Made by a program: the position numbers and the translations under genes. The notes under the pieces are model-generated. The model was not told where the DNA came from and made no database searches. It worked only from the letters and a program-made list of their open reading frames with translations. From Phallusia fumigata (lineage: Eukaryota > Chordata > Ascidiacea > Phlebobranchia > Ascidiidae), in the NCBI GenBank assembly GCA_008931825.1, contig QXVZ01029442.1:1-23320 (forward strand): a DNA stretch of 23,320 nt, given 5' to 3'. Of the stretch, positions 9,200 through 19,122 are shown one piece after another (within the stretch, counting starts at the first letter, position 1; each line of letters starts with the position of its first letter).

Positions 9200-9723
9200 T
9201 GCAGTACTCTAAATGCTGGCCGATATATGGGCTAATCTGTCCACTGGCAAGCAGGGTGTTGAAATTTTAACTTGGCACAAAAAACGTTTCATTGTGTACA
9301 GCCAAGCATTCGGTATAAAATACCGTTCTTTTTTCCAGTTGCCGGAACGAACGTAGCCAACAGAGCACTCCATCAACAATAAACAACCTTTTGTCACTAA
9401 TCCCTTGCTGTATCATGTCTATTGAATCATAATAAGTTTGTACGTTGACTAGTAGAAATAACATGGCAACCTTATTGTAGTTATAGAATTACCCTTTTGT
9501 GCAAAATCCAGCTTGGAACGCTGCTTGCTTATGAAATCATACCATTATTTACTTTCTCTTCAAAACAACAAACAAGTCACATACTAATTTCAATTTTATT
9601 AACTGGTTCCATATCCGGTAGCTATCGGTTACTGTAACTTTGTGTACTGTACAGTCGCAGTATGCACAAAAGTGCTGCATTTTAAAATTAATCTTAAAAG
9701 CTTGTTTGCTGCAGTGAGCAAAG
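9200..9723. repeat. Second copy of the 0.5 kb duplication
   Basis: Starts tgcagtactctaaatgctgg, matching 8683 onward. It runs to gctgcagtgagcaaag and then enters new sequence. It carries the same 3'-flank sequence of gene B, including the poly(A) word at 9378. Confidence 0.9.
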
Positions 9724-9994
9724 CAACATCTGCATCGTGCTCTCAGTACAATTTAATTTTTTGCATAAGAACCTAGACAACATGTACATTTGTATTTTCA
9801 ATTGTTATTCGAAATCATGTTTTAGTGTCTGATGTTTACTGCTACTCGACTGCTACTCATGTGTGTGATAGTTTGTTGGGGCTACCCATCGAATAAAAGC
9901 CTGGAGGAGACACAGTATCTGTAGTTCACCGTGTCCTGTTGGAACAACATCTACTCCAGTATAAGATCACATGACCAATAGACTATAATTAAAG
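9724..9994. other. No gene seen
   Basis: Contains an AATAAA word near 9893 and a gttggaacaacatc word near 9939. A similar word follows the LINE stop codon at 10161, so part of this stretch may be older LINE 3' sequence. Nothing coding is supported. Confidence 0.3.
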
Positions 9995-10163
9995 ACTAAA
10001 ATCAAGGGCCTGGCTCCATCTGTGGACTGCGAGTGTGGAACAGACTGCAGGCCATATAATCAATCGATGCCCCATACACCGCCCACCAAGTGGGGAAAAT
10101 GGTCTGACAGTCTTGGATGACGAGACTACCCTCTGGCTGCTCGACCGCTGCCCGGACATTTGA
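9995..10163 (+). mobile_element. LINE retrotransposon 3'-end fossil (C-terminus of ORF2), frameshifted
   Basis: Plus-strand translation gives KGLAPSVDCECG in one frame. After a shift near 10037 it gives EQTAGHIINRCP, then a leucine-rich stretch ending LDDETTLWLLDRCPDI and TGA at 10161. A CxCG, then EQT, then HII, then CP order is the familiar zinc-finger-like tail of non-LTR retrotransposon ORF2 proteins, downstream of the reverse transcriptase. Only the tail is present: an in-frame stop lies just upstream, and one frameshift splits the motif, so it is dead and 5'-truncated, as LINE copies usually are. The clade cannot be assigned from this piece. Confidence 0.7.
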
Positions 10164-11008
10164 ACTGGAACAACATCATCGATACGAAAGAGAAAAAGAA
10201 GTTAAAACTGTTTGTGCTGTAGGTTTCCCTAAAGCACAACATATGAATGAGTTTAACGCTGCAATGCATTGAGTTAAAACCAGACTTATTGGGTGGTTGA
10301 TGTTGATTTGTCATGGTAGACTCCTGCGAAACAAACCCGTGTTATAACCGGTGTCCTTAATAGATAGTCTGGCTGTAATGACGCTGTAATCTGAGCACGG
10401 TTTTGTTTGGAGATAAATGATAGTGAAAGTTGAACACAAAAATCAGCGTGGTTGCTGTACACAAGCTCGAATAACAAAACACTACCACTGGCTATTGTGT
10501 TATGTACGTTACCGGCGCTTGTTTGGCGCAGAGGCAAAGTCACTTTAGCCATGAAATTGACGCAACGCAATAATCTAACGAAGACCATCTGCACAAAATG
10601 TCAAAACATAGAATTTTCAACCCAAGTTTGTCGCAACAACATCAAAACATCGTTATCGTCCGGATGTTGATAACGTGATGGGACTGATATAATAAACAAT
10701 TGATAAACAAAAAAGCTTTTGACGTAAACGCATTTAATATTTTTGCAAAGTTTAAACTAGTTTTGCGCCTTACGCTCAGCTGTTGGTCAAACGAACCGGA
10801 ATAACGCATTAGATCTCTATCGAAATGCTTGATTTCAGTAAAACTTTAATGTAAGGTTGTTTGACGTTTGGTAAAAGATAAATGAATGCCACCGACTTTG
10901 ACAATAAAAAGCTTTGCTGTTGGATAGGGACTCACAATGAAACAAAGAGCCCACTGTGTTTTGTAGTGCTGTATGTAGGACGCTTCCAGAGCTATTCAGT
11001 TAACAACA
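10164..11008. other. No supported gene
   Basis: Several overlapping frames are open on both strands (minus 10126-10314 and 10286-10594, plus 10452-10670), but none has a paralogue here, a splice context or a recognised motif. The first bases may be the 3' UTR of the LINE fossil. The end abuts the duplicated block at 11009. Confidence 0.35.
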
Positions 11009-13213
11009 TGAGACGTAGGAGAGAGCGAGCTACATAAAACGGTATAGTATGATAAAACCTCATCACGCCACCATGCGGTAAATCAGTCCCAAGGTAGCCA
11101 TCATGTATATTCTTGTCAACGAACGATTTCAATTTTGACGGGTTTTTATGTTAAGAGATAAAGCCCAAATTTCGGCGTTTGTTACAAGGATTCTTTGGTT
11201 TGATGTCCGTTTTTTAGGCTACACATAGGTATCATAAGTTCAGGGTCTTTATTGGTGTTCAAGGTCTTTTGATTGTAGTCAATTCTACACGAAATGTGGA
11301 CATGTTGAGGTTATTTACCGATCACAGAAATTTTGCAGTAAGCGATAAGTTCTAGCCACAGCCGGAACGTTTGGTTTTTCTTTGTGTGTACGTGTAATTT
11401 ATGGCATTTTTCTTTAGTTATTGACGTCAACTTTAAGTTTCGTAACTCATACGCTTAATGGTCGTACAACGGTTTCAACACTAGTGGGCACTATTAAGTG
11501 GATCTCGGAAAGAGTTTTACGACGGGCCGAGGCACAAAACGAAGTATGGGTTAGCGCGTGATCATAACAACCTCTTAAAATGTTTGACCCCCTAACATTA
11601 TGTAGTGTTAAAAAGAGTCGCTGGGTCATATATAGAGATGTTAAAGTTAGCCTTTTCCACTCAACCAAGAAACATTTTTAGCCGTTTGGCACTAGACGTA
11701 ATATAAGTCAAACATCTTGCTACTCATAATGAAAACAAACATGCTGTAGCGGGAATGTTGGCACTTTTTGACCAAAGCAGGTTGCGAACTTGCACTTGCA
11801 GACGACCAGAAATGCAAAATACGTCAAAATAGGGAGTCTATTTTCACCCAACAAACATCAGGCACTGGGAGAATGTAAAACAATAGTAAAACATAATAAG
11901 CCTGAAGCCTAAGTTTAACTTAACAACAGACACACGTTTAGCGATCATCCATTTTTTCACGGAAAATTAAACAAGGCAAGTTCACCTTCAAAGATGTTTT
12001 TTTTCATCCAACGCAGGTTTCAAACGACACACTTTGTGGGCTGCAGTGTGGAAGATATCAAAGTATGTTGTTTTCAATTTTCAAAACCTTCAACACTTTT
12101 AGGGGGAAATATTTTAGAGTCCGGAAATCTGAATTTTTAGTTTCAACTTGAAAAAATCAAACCTTTAATTTATGGAAACTAGTATATCTACCTTCAACAT
12201 ATCCTGCACATTTGTCACGTTTGATCTTTTGTTGACGCCATTTTTAATTCATTGTCCAGCACGACAGGTCATACCGCTCATCATCGCCAAGATTGGAAAC
12301 AATCAACAACCAACGCCCAATATCCATTGTGTATCGAAATGACCCATAACAGCCATGTAAAACGTAGATATTTCCACCATGGTTTGGCTGCTATGCTGTT
12401 GAATATATGAATATACTGCAGTGGTTAAACTTTAGCTATATCTTTCTGACCTGATTCTCTATGATTTTCCTACTAGTCTCATCTGGAAAAACATCAATCC
12501 ACACATAATGTTTTTGGAATTTTTTTAATCCGACGACGACGTTCACATTTGGAACTGCATGGACACCATGTCAAGCGACATACGAAAATACCCTTCTCGT
12601 CAATTTGTATGTTTCTTTTGTGAAATCTGTAAAAATATATGTACCTGCATGTAGTTTACAGTTTTTTCCATCACCTTTAAGTTCGAAAAAGCCTCATACT
12701 TTGCCAACAAAAGTAAAACAATAGATTTAGAATGTAATAAATCATTATTACACAACAACTGTCATTACAATGACTTTGTTCCTGTGCGCAAACACAAAAC
12801 AGTATATAGAGTAACTGATAGAAATAACTGAAACTATCCTTGCTTCATGAGTCATTCTAACCCTTGTTTTCTTACGTCTGCAAAAGCAACTCAACGTTAT
12901 GTAATTTAAAAGTAGAAACACAACTAACGGCAAAAGAGTTTGTAGCGTACAAAATGGTACAACACGAATAAACTACCGTTGCGCGAAACGCCTGATGAAA
13001 TGCAGTGCCGCTAAAGCGTTTTTTGCCGAGGGCAATCAGCGCCGCATCGAGCGACACGACAATGTAGACAGTAGCAGCACACCACGGCTAATTGCTTTTT
13101 TATTGTGTCCGCTAGATGGCAGACGTGAAAGGCTTATGTAGTTTAATGTAAAAAGAAAAAAAAGAACCAATTCAAATTTAATGGTTCCTAGATGTACAAC
13201 GCAAATGTTAGGT
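11009..13213. repeat. Segmental duplication, copy II (partner 1-2237)
   Basis: Begins tgagacgtaggagagagcg, identical to base 1 of the window, and runs to the word gcaaatgttaggt. It contains X-C at its right end. Beyond 13213 it no longer matches copy I and matches instead the region upstream of gene B. The join of the two paralogous sources therefore lies near X. Confidence 0.9.
12995..13141 (+). CDS. ORF X-C, 48 residues, paralogue of X-A
   Basis: ATG 12995 to TAG 13139, the same length as X-A. Two of the six substitutions are silent and the other four change residues, mostly mildly (Gln/His, Ile/Leu, Ser/Gly, Lys/Arg). It ends PLDGRRERLM, aligning with PLDGKRKGFM in X-B. The sequence after the TAG (to about 13285) still shows recognisable but decayed similarity to the C-terminal part of X-B. 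This favours a truncated remnant over a purpose-made short protein. Confidence 0.4.
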   Translation: MKCSAAKAFFAEGNQRRIERHDNVDSSSTPRLIAFLLCPLDGRRERLM

Positions 13214-13317
13214 AACTCTGTTTACGGCGCGTTATTTGTAGTGATGAAAAACGGAAGCAAGCCGCGACGAAGCAGGACTTGAGGAAAATGGATTGAATAC
13301 TTTAAAGTCAAATCAGG
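13142..13317 (+). pseudogene. Decayed C-terminal part of ORF X plus donor-like word
   Basis: It aligns in order with X-B from its basic cluster (AAAAGAAAAAAAAGAACC) through gatgtacaacg, tttgtagtgatg and gcaggacttgag. It includes indels and frame loss. It ends with aaatcag followed by gtaaacc, matching gaatcag-gtaagcc downstream of X-B. Confidence 0.5.
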
Positions 13318-13380
13318 TAAACCGCATAGTTTACTAATTCGAAATGCGTTGACAGAGCTTGGTTTCGGGTATAAAGGCAA

Positions 13381-13388
13381 CATATAAA
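13381..13388 (+). promoter_or_regulatory. Conserved TATA-like box upstream of gene C
   Basis: CATATAAA, the partner of 6994-7001. A second TATA-like word (gtataaag) lies at 13369. Confidence 0.3.
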
Positions 13389-13731
13389 CCCGTTACTTTC
13401 TTCCACCAGGACATAGATTCGTTTGTGGGTAGTTGTCAGTGTTTTTTGATGGACATGTCATACGTTGCTTGCGTACGCCTTAGCCAACAACTGATGCGAA
13501 AAAATCAAGTACCTGCAGTAGTTTGTGTTTTATTTGTATAGTTCATGTTTAATTCTGTAAATGAGTGAAACTTTTGTCGGTGGTGGTTCAAGTTGGGGGT
13601 TGTCACTAACTTCCGAGCATGAGGACCTTGTGGTTGCCTTGCGGCTCTGTCTGCTGGTTAACCTTTTAAACAATCGCCGATTGGGATGAAACTTGTATAG
13701 ATTTTAGGTTGGGCCATTGTGAATGTATCGA

Positions 13732-13924
13732 TTTACCCAATAGCCCCGGCGATTACCTCACTATAGCCTCCTAAAATGGGCCAAATTACCAAACAATGTC
13801 CGAATTTCGTGAATTTAAACAGCTCGTGTAGCATACAATAGGGATGTAATAATACTGCTTTACCCTAGAGCCCAGCAGTTACCCCGCTAGCCCCCTACAT
13901 TTTGTCAAATATTAAACAATGTCC
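13732..13924 (+). repeat. Two diverged direct repeats of about 70 bases
   Basis: 13732-13801 and 13859-13924 share, in order, taccc, agccc, gattacc/agttacc, ct-tagcc, and a final ttaccaaacaatgtcc/attaaacaatgtcc. They are probably part of an unclassified inserted element. Confidence 0.45.
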
Positions 13925-14838
13925 AAACTGGGTGTACCTTTGAGAGTTTGTAGAATGTCTGACATGTATGCAGCAAAACGACATAATGCACAACTTTGCA
14001 TGTGTGGGGACCCATGCGCTTCCGCCAGCAGAAACAATTATGCCATAATAAGTTAGTTATGAAATCAGTGTAAAATAATGTAGGGAGTACAACTTCTTTT
14101 AAAGTTGGGTAATAACGTAAATAGAATGTCGATATATGGTAAGCCACCTTTCTTGTTGCACTTCACTGAATTTTTTTCGCTCCACAAGCATTCGATATCC
14201 CAGAGCTACGCTTGGTAGGTTGCCTGTGAGCATTAAAGCGTAAAACAACAAACCATAGAAACGATAATATTAAAAAGGGCACGAATCACGGTTTGCCATT
14301 TGTAACAACTTTTTGTGTTCACCCAAACAACTTTGCGAAAGGCTGCAGTGTGTGCGAATATTTAAAGTTGTGGTCTCAAGGCATCTAACCACAGCCAAGG
14401 CCGGAAGGTAAAAAGTGTTTGAACTTAACCAATTTCATCCAAACTGTATCCACATTTTTCTTTGTTGTTTCTAATGCGTGCTCGGGCACTTTTTGTGTTT
14501 GATTTTATTTATTGCCCTGATGAACACCAGATGCACAAGACGTGAAAACGCTTAGATTTTAAATAACGCCGTTACAGCAAATAAGACATTGTTTTTCACT
14601 AAAGTTGATAACCATTTAAAGCGCTGAAGAGCTTCAAAAAATACGCAGCTAAACGTAATCCTGCTGTTATTGCTGTGGGTGATTTTTAAAACTTGTTTGG
14701 GAATATTACAAGATCATGGTAAAATTCGTTCACATACAGACCTCTAGCGGAGATATATTACCTAATATCATGACATCACATCCGCCATCCCTTTCGCTCA
14801 AAAGTATGTGACAGCAAACTTTAAGTATTGCCTAAGCA

Positions 14839-16293
14839 ATGTCGGTTGTGTTTATTGACTTGCAGGTATACATTAAATATTTTTCTTTGCCTAAAAAGTT
14901 AGTAGAATTACTTTTCGGTAGCGATGTGTACTAATTCGTCCCGTTTTTACGGTTTAAATGTGTACCTGCGTAAAAATTAGTATGATTGTTTGGTAGAGTT
15001 TTTACACAAAAAAGTCACTGGTTTGGTTTGCCTGGGACAAAAATAGCAACAATGCTACTTGCTCTGTTTACTGACAGTTAGCACCAACAAACCTAGATAC
15101 AGCTTGGAATATGCATTTTACCTCACAACAGTACCCCTAAGTCTGTGATTCTTAACCCTTTTCCTTATTAGTACCCCTTTGAAATCACCAACCATAAAAA
15201 ACAAACAGTTTTTGTGTGGATGATATAGATGGCATTTAGTATCTACATAATTGACCTTAATGAATCAGTATCCTCGCACTCTTAAGAAACAGATCTCGGA
15301 TACCCCTAGGGGTACGGGTAACCTTGGTTAAGAACCTCTGCCCTAAGTAAGTTTGCTAAGGCTAATAAGCAATTTTGTGAAACGGTGTTGTTTCATTGAG
15401 CTAAATACATAACTATGTTCGTTTCGAACAAGACTCCATAAAGTAAATTGGACCCACGATATTATATAAAAACACTTTACTGCACTTTTTACCCCCTAAA
15501 ATTGAGGGTCTCATGTTGAAAATCAGTTACATAGCAGTCTCTAAAAACCAACAGGAAGTATATATGATGCCCATTTTATATCCGACCTCAAAAGCATGTT
15601 AAACCAATGAAGCCGGTATGGTGCCTAAAAAACATTCAAAAAAACTTTAAAAACCCACAATAGGTAACCAAACCTAGTAAAGGACAGGTTTCATCCGTTT
15701 TATAGTGTTACTTAAACGCATTGGATATATTTGTGTATATGTATGCATTCTAGTTTTACTTGAGATTTTGTTTCTTGTGTATAATTAACTAATAAATGTG
15801 TTTTAGAGTCCGGTTGAAGAATTTAGGAACAGGATTATTCAATCCTATCTAGACTTGCTGTAAGTAAACCTACTCTAACAAAGTTCTACTACAAACCTGG
15901 TGTTGTGTTGCTATACTACTCTATTTTAGTACTTTAAACCAGTGTTTCCCAAACTTTTTTTTTGAAACGCCTCCTGAACAGCTAAATGTTTGGAGAATTA
16001 ACGTCCCCTTAACAGTCTGACATCAAAACAAATTTATTTTACGGATAATTATTGTGACAGTTGAGGTTGATCCAATGTTTATCAACATCGCAGCGATATA
16101 TGACAAAAAATGCCGCGTTGTTGTGTTCTGTTTCAACTTGCTAGTTTTTTCACCGCTCCCTTGAGCATAACATGCAGCAATCAAAACTTCCTAAAATGGA
16201 TAAAAACAATCGTTATTTTGTTTGTGCAGACTTGAGCTGTTCGAACAATACAGAAACCGGCGAGCATTTCAAGATGAGGGAAACCAATTTTAA
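14839..16293 (+). CDS. Microprotein gene C (three exons, 47 residues)
   Basis: Exons are 14839-14865 (MSVVFIDLQ, donor gtatac), 15807-15859 (SPVEEFRNRIIQSYLDL plus two bases, acceptor tgttttag, donor gtaagt) and 16230-16293 (acceptor tttgtgcag; LELFEQYRNRRAF then QDEGNQF, stop TAA). An in-frame TAA two codons before the ATG supports this start. Lengths and phases of exons 1 and 2 equal those of A and B, and the C-terminal tail is seven residues longer than in B. The predicted protein is helical, with no signal peptide. The function is unknown. Intron 1 holds a hAT-type MITE (15143-15340) that the paralogous intron of gene B lacks, and intron 2 holds a second hAT-like end. The 3' flank is paralogous to that of gene B and ends in a conserved AATAAA at 17015. 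Confidence 0.68.
15143..15340. mobile_element. hAT-type MITE, 198 bp, in intron 1 of gene C
   Basis: The left end CTGTGATTCTTAACC and the reverse complement of the right end, CAGAGGTTCTTAACC, match at 12 of 15 positions. The element is flanked by a perfect 8-bp target-site duplication ccctaagt (15135-15142 and 15341-15348), the length expected of hAT transposases. The paralogous intron of gene B near 7683-7691 has a single cccttaagt at the same place, an empty site. It has no coding capacity. Confidence 0.85.
15940..16160 (+). mobile_element. Possible truncated hAT-like element in intron 2 of gene C
   Basis: It starts cagtgtttcccaaac followed by a T run, a typical hAT terminal sequence. I find no matching right terminus, and the end coordinate is a guess. 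The stretch does not align with intron 2 of gene B, which fits an insertion. Confidence 0.35.
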
Positions 16294-16626
16294 ATCTTTC
16301 CACTTCATCAATCTTCTACAACCTGTTGCTATTTTGAAAACTGTGCTTCGAAGCAGTCCATAACAAAACATTATCGTCAAACTAGTTGCTGGCATTCCAT
16401 GACACCAAAAAACCACCAATTCTAAAGGTGCCCAGCAAATCGTTGACATTGCCAGCGAAGGAGTTACCCTGTTTTTCAGCTGTTTGCTGAAAGAGGAACA
16501 TTTTTTTCCAACACACGGCAGGCCCATCAACATCTCAAAAATTCCATAATTAAGACGCCTCTTTGTACCGACTGCATTCTTCTTGTGACTTAATGCAAGT
16601 TTTTTGCCGAATGGATATTATCAACC

Positions 16627-16701
16627 ATGTTAAAATTGGTGGCAAAACATGATGACCCAGCTCCATCACTACTGGCCGAACCACTGAAGCAAACCATTTA
16701 A
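16627..16701 (+). CDS. Partner of ORF 8408-8566 downstream of gene C
   Basis: MLKLVAKHDDPAP and LLAEPLKQTI before TAA. The frame is also open upstream to a TAA at 16601. The differences from the gene B copy include many silent ones, as listed there. The start differs between loci, so this may be the tail of a formerly longer reading frame rather than an independent protein. Confidence 0.35.
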   Translation: MLKLVAKHDDPAPSLLAEPLKQTI

Positions 16702-16708
16702 ATATAGT

Positions 16709-16993
16709 TTGCTACGACCAGTCAAAGCAGGCTTAGAACTGAATGAAACTTCCTATTGGACTTCGTGTGTGGTTTGCAAGTGTGGTGTTGAGAAACAGAC
16801 TGCAAATCTTGCAGTGCCCAAAATATTGGCCGCCACATGGACTTATCTAACCACTGGCAAGCAAAATCTTGCCAAAAAAACAGGAAATTTCAATTCGGAA
16901 CAAAAACGTTTTTTGACACATTTTAGCCATAACTATTTGGCAGCGAAGGCAGTTAAACACAGTCTTGATTTTGAGTTGTCGGGCCGAACGTAG
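16709..16993 (+). pseudogene. Frame with a CxCG-like motif, possible LINE relic
   Basis: The frame contains SCVVCKCGVEKQTA, similar to the CxCG and EQTA motif of the LINE tail at 10025-10052. The paralogous place after gene B (8634 on) reads ATCQCTVVKQTA and stops soon after. No ATG starts the frame. It may be an old LINE remnant in the shared 3' flank or chance. It lies in a region I otherwise treat as the 3' UTR of gene C. Confidence 0.2.
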
Positions 16994-17014
16994 CCAGTAG
17001 AGCACTTAATCAAC

Positions 17015-17020
17015 AATAAA
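17015..17020 (+). promoter_or_regulatory. Candidate poly(A) signal for gene C
   Basis: AATAAA in caacaataaacaacc, in the same context as at 8861 and 9378. Confidence 0.4.
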
Positions 17021-17070
17021 CAACCTTTTGTCACTAACCACTGGCCGTAACGTGCCCGTTGAATCATAGC

Positions 17071-19121
17071 AAGTTGGTGTACGACTGTACGTTGACTAGT
17101 GTTATAGAAATAACATAGCCTTGTAGTAGTTAGAATTACCCTTTTCTGTGCAAACATGTAACATTGCTTATGAACGACGCATTATTGTTCAATTTCTGTT
17201 TGAGCACAACATACATGACACATACTAATTTTAATTTTATGTACTGGTTCTTTTCCTGTAGCTTTCAGCCACTGTTACGTTGTGTAAGGTATAGACACTG
17301 GTGTGACATAGGTGTTGGGTTTTTTAATTGATCCAAGCATTGTAAAACTGCAACAAGATTAAGTTTTTTTGCTGCTGTGGTGTTTCTTTCAAGCTTAACG
17401 ACTTATTTTTTACACTTTTACTCTGGTTTAAAAAATTAGGATGCAAATGCTGGCTATAAGTAAAACAGCATGCTGTGCCTAACCGTCCACTTTTGCATTG
17501 TGCTTTTTTCGTTTGATGAAACACATTTATAACTTTGTCATCGTTTGCAGCATTGTGCAGCCATAAACTACTTGAAATGACAAATATCATAACAGTTCCT
17601 TAAATGGTATTTTCTTTTTGTGTTGCAGTTTTTCTTCGACCAATCGACCAACGGTTATGTTTTTTTGTGAAAACATGCATGAAAATGCATAAACAACCTG
17701 ACAACACGCATAATTGTAGTGTTGAACAATTTGTTTCATTCGATAATTTTTGAGTGATGTTTACTGTGCCAATTGTTTTAATCGGGTGTGTGCAAAGTGC
17801 GGCCCCGGTCCAAGCGCGGTTCGCGAAGATGTGCGGATTTTGAATGGAAAGTGCAGTATTTGTTTCCACGTAGATTTGCGCAACCGACCGAGTCCACTTT
17901 AATATCCATGACCTGACATTGTTTCCAGGATGGCCGAACAGCTTTATTCACGAATTTCTCTTTTTCTTACCTTTGTAAACCGAATGTGTTTTCTCCTACG
18001 AAGCATTGGAATTTCTGATGTGCTATAAAACAAAGTCAACCTATATTAAAGTGCGCCCCCACACTCGATCTCGGTTATTTGTATTTGGCCTTCCAGTAAC
18101 AATGGTTGTACACTACTGGTTTCAATCTTTACTGCTACTCATTTGCTTCTTGTATAAAAGTGACATGCCTCTCATCCGATCTATACAAGGCTAACTTTAC
18201 AATAAACAAAGATTGGTGTTAAAACGTCTAATTTGAGGAGGTTGGTGACTAGATTTAAGATTTAAATTAAATTTACGTTTCAAGACAATGAAATGAATGA
18301 GCATGAATAAATAACGTTTACAGCCTTGGGTTCAGGCGATTGGCAAACAATGTAAACGTTGGACAACTCCACCTCAGACCCACAAAATCTACAACACTGT
18401 TTCCAACTTAGGGTGTAGGCCTACAACACGTTTACTAATTGGCCGCGTATTGACACTCTTCTACTCTATTTTACTTGTATTCAGCGACTTTTAACCCCAC
18501 AAAGCAATTCTCATGTAGAATTAGGACATACACGACGGAGAGAATGAGATTTCATTTGCTGCATTTTTCTCCTACCAGTCATCATTACCTCATATGTTTG
18601 TTTGCAATCTATATTCAAAACCCTTTTCGTTTTCATTCAAAGAGGGGCACAAAAATTTGCGATGCTTACGTTGGCATTTCGTAATCAATTTTTCAGTTCG
18701 TAATTAGTGACAGTCTGCGAGTACTTACTCTTTGTTATGCGTAATGTACATTTGGTAAATGAAACAGTTGTAGGTTTCAAATAAAAAGGTCAATATCCTA
18801 CAGGTGAGGGCGTTATTAGAAAGTTAAATCAGAATTAAAAGCCGGTGTTTGCTAGGCACAGACAATAGAAGCACAGCAGCCCCGTAAAAAGTTGTAAGTT
18901 CCTACTATAGAGGTCAATTTCCTACACGTGAGGGAGCTGTTGGAAGGTTAAATCAAAGGTTTAAAGCCGGTGGTTGTTAGCCACAGACAATAGAAGCATA
19001 TCATTCTGGCTCGGCAAGGCTGAGTCGGCTATCTTCTACTTAGTGATACAGTCGCAGAGTTCTGAAAGGTGTTTTAGAGAGAAAGATCTATGTTTGTGAA
19101 CATGAAGATACAAAAGATGAC
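17071..19121. repeat. First copy of a 2 kb duplication ending at an N
   Basis: It matches 19123-21176. The first about 800 bases show substitutions and small indels. From about 17863 to 19121 I see no difference between the copies. No supported gene lies here: the frames 18006-18194 and 18475-18684 are identical in both copies only because the DNA is. A hAT-like word (gtgcaaagtgcggccccgg, near 17797) occurs here. Confidence 0.92.
18767..18999 (+). repeat. Two tandem units of about 108 bases, period 124
   Basis: Units 18767-18874 and 18891-18999 share gttgtagg/aagtt, aggtcaat.tcctaca, gtgaggg, gttaaatca, aaagccggtg and cacagacaatagaagca, with about 20% divergence. The same pair recurs at 20822-21055 because of the larger duplication. 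Confidence 0.75.
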
Positions 19122-19122
19122 N
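19122..19122. other. Single N, probable contig join
   Basis: It lies exactly where copy 1 (ending caaaagatgac) stops and copy 2 (starting aagttggtgtacg) begins. Copy 2 later reaches caaaagatgac again at 21166-21176 and continues into new sequence. Confidence 0.88.

Larger units (their letters stand above)
13318..14838. other. Region upstream of gene C with an insertion relative to gene B
   Basis: The flanks (13318-13540 and from about 14450) align with the region before gene B. The roughly 900 bases between them have no counterpart there. The inserted part contains two diverged repeats (13732-13801 and 13859-13924). Open frames at 13359-13541 and 13905-14147 have no support. Confidence 0.45.

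Noticed and set aside
10286-10594. Minus-strand 102-codon ORF next to the LINE fossil, considered as a retroelement gag
   Set aside because: No zinc knuckle, no long terminal repeats and no support from a second copy.
17797-17825. hAT-like word gtgcaaagtgcggccccgg as a transposon terminus
   Set aside because: No matching inverted end and no target duplication were found nearby, so I do not call an element.
18006-18194. ORF present identically at 20061-20249, apparently conserved
   Set aside because: The surrounding 1.2 kb is equally identical because of the probable false duplication, so identity says nothing about coding.
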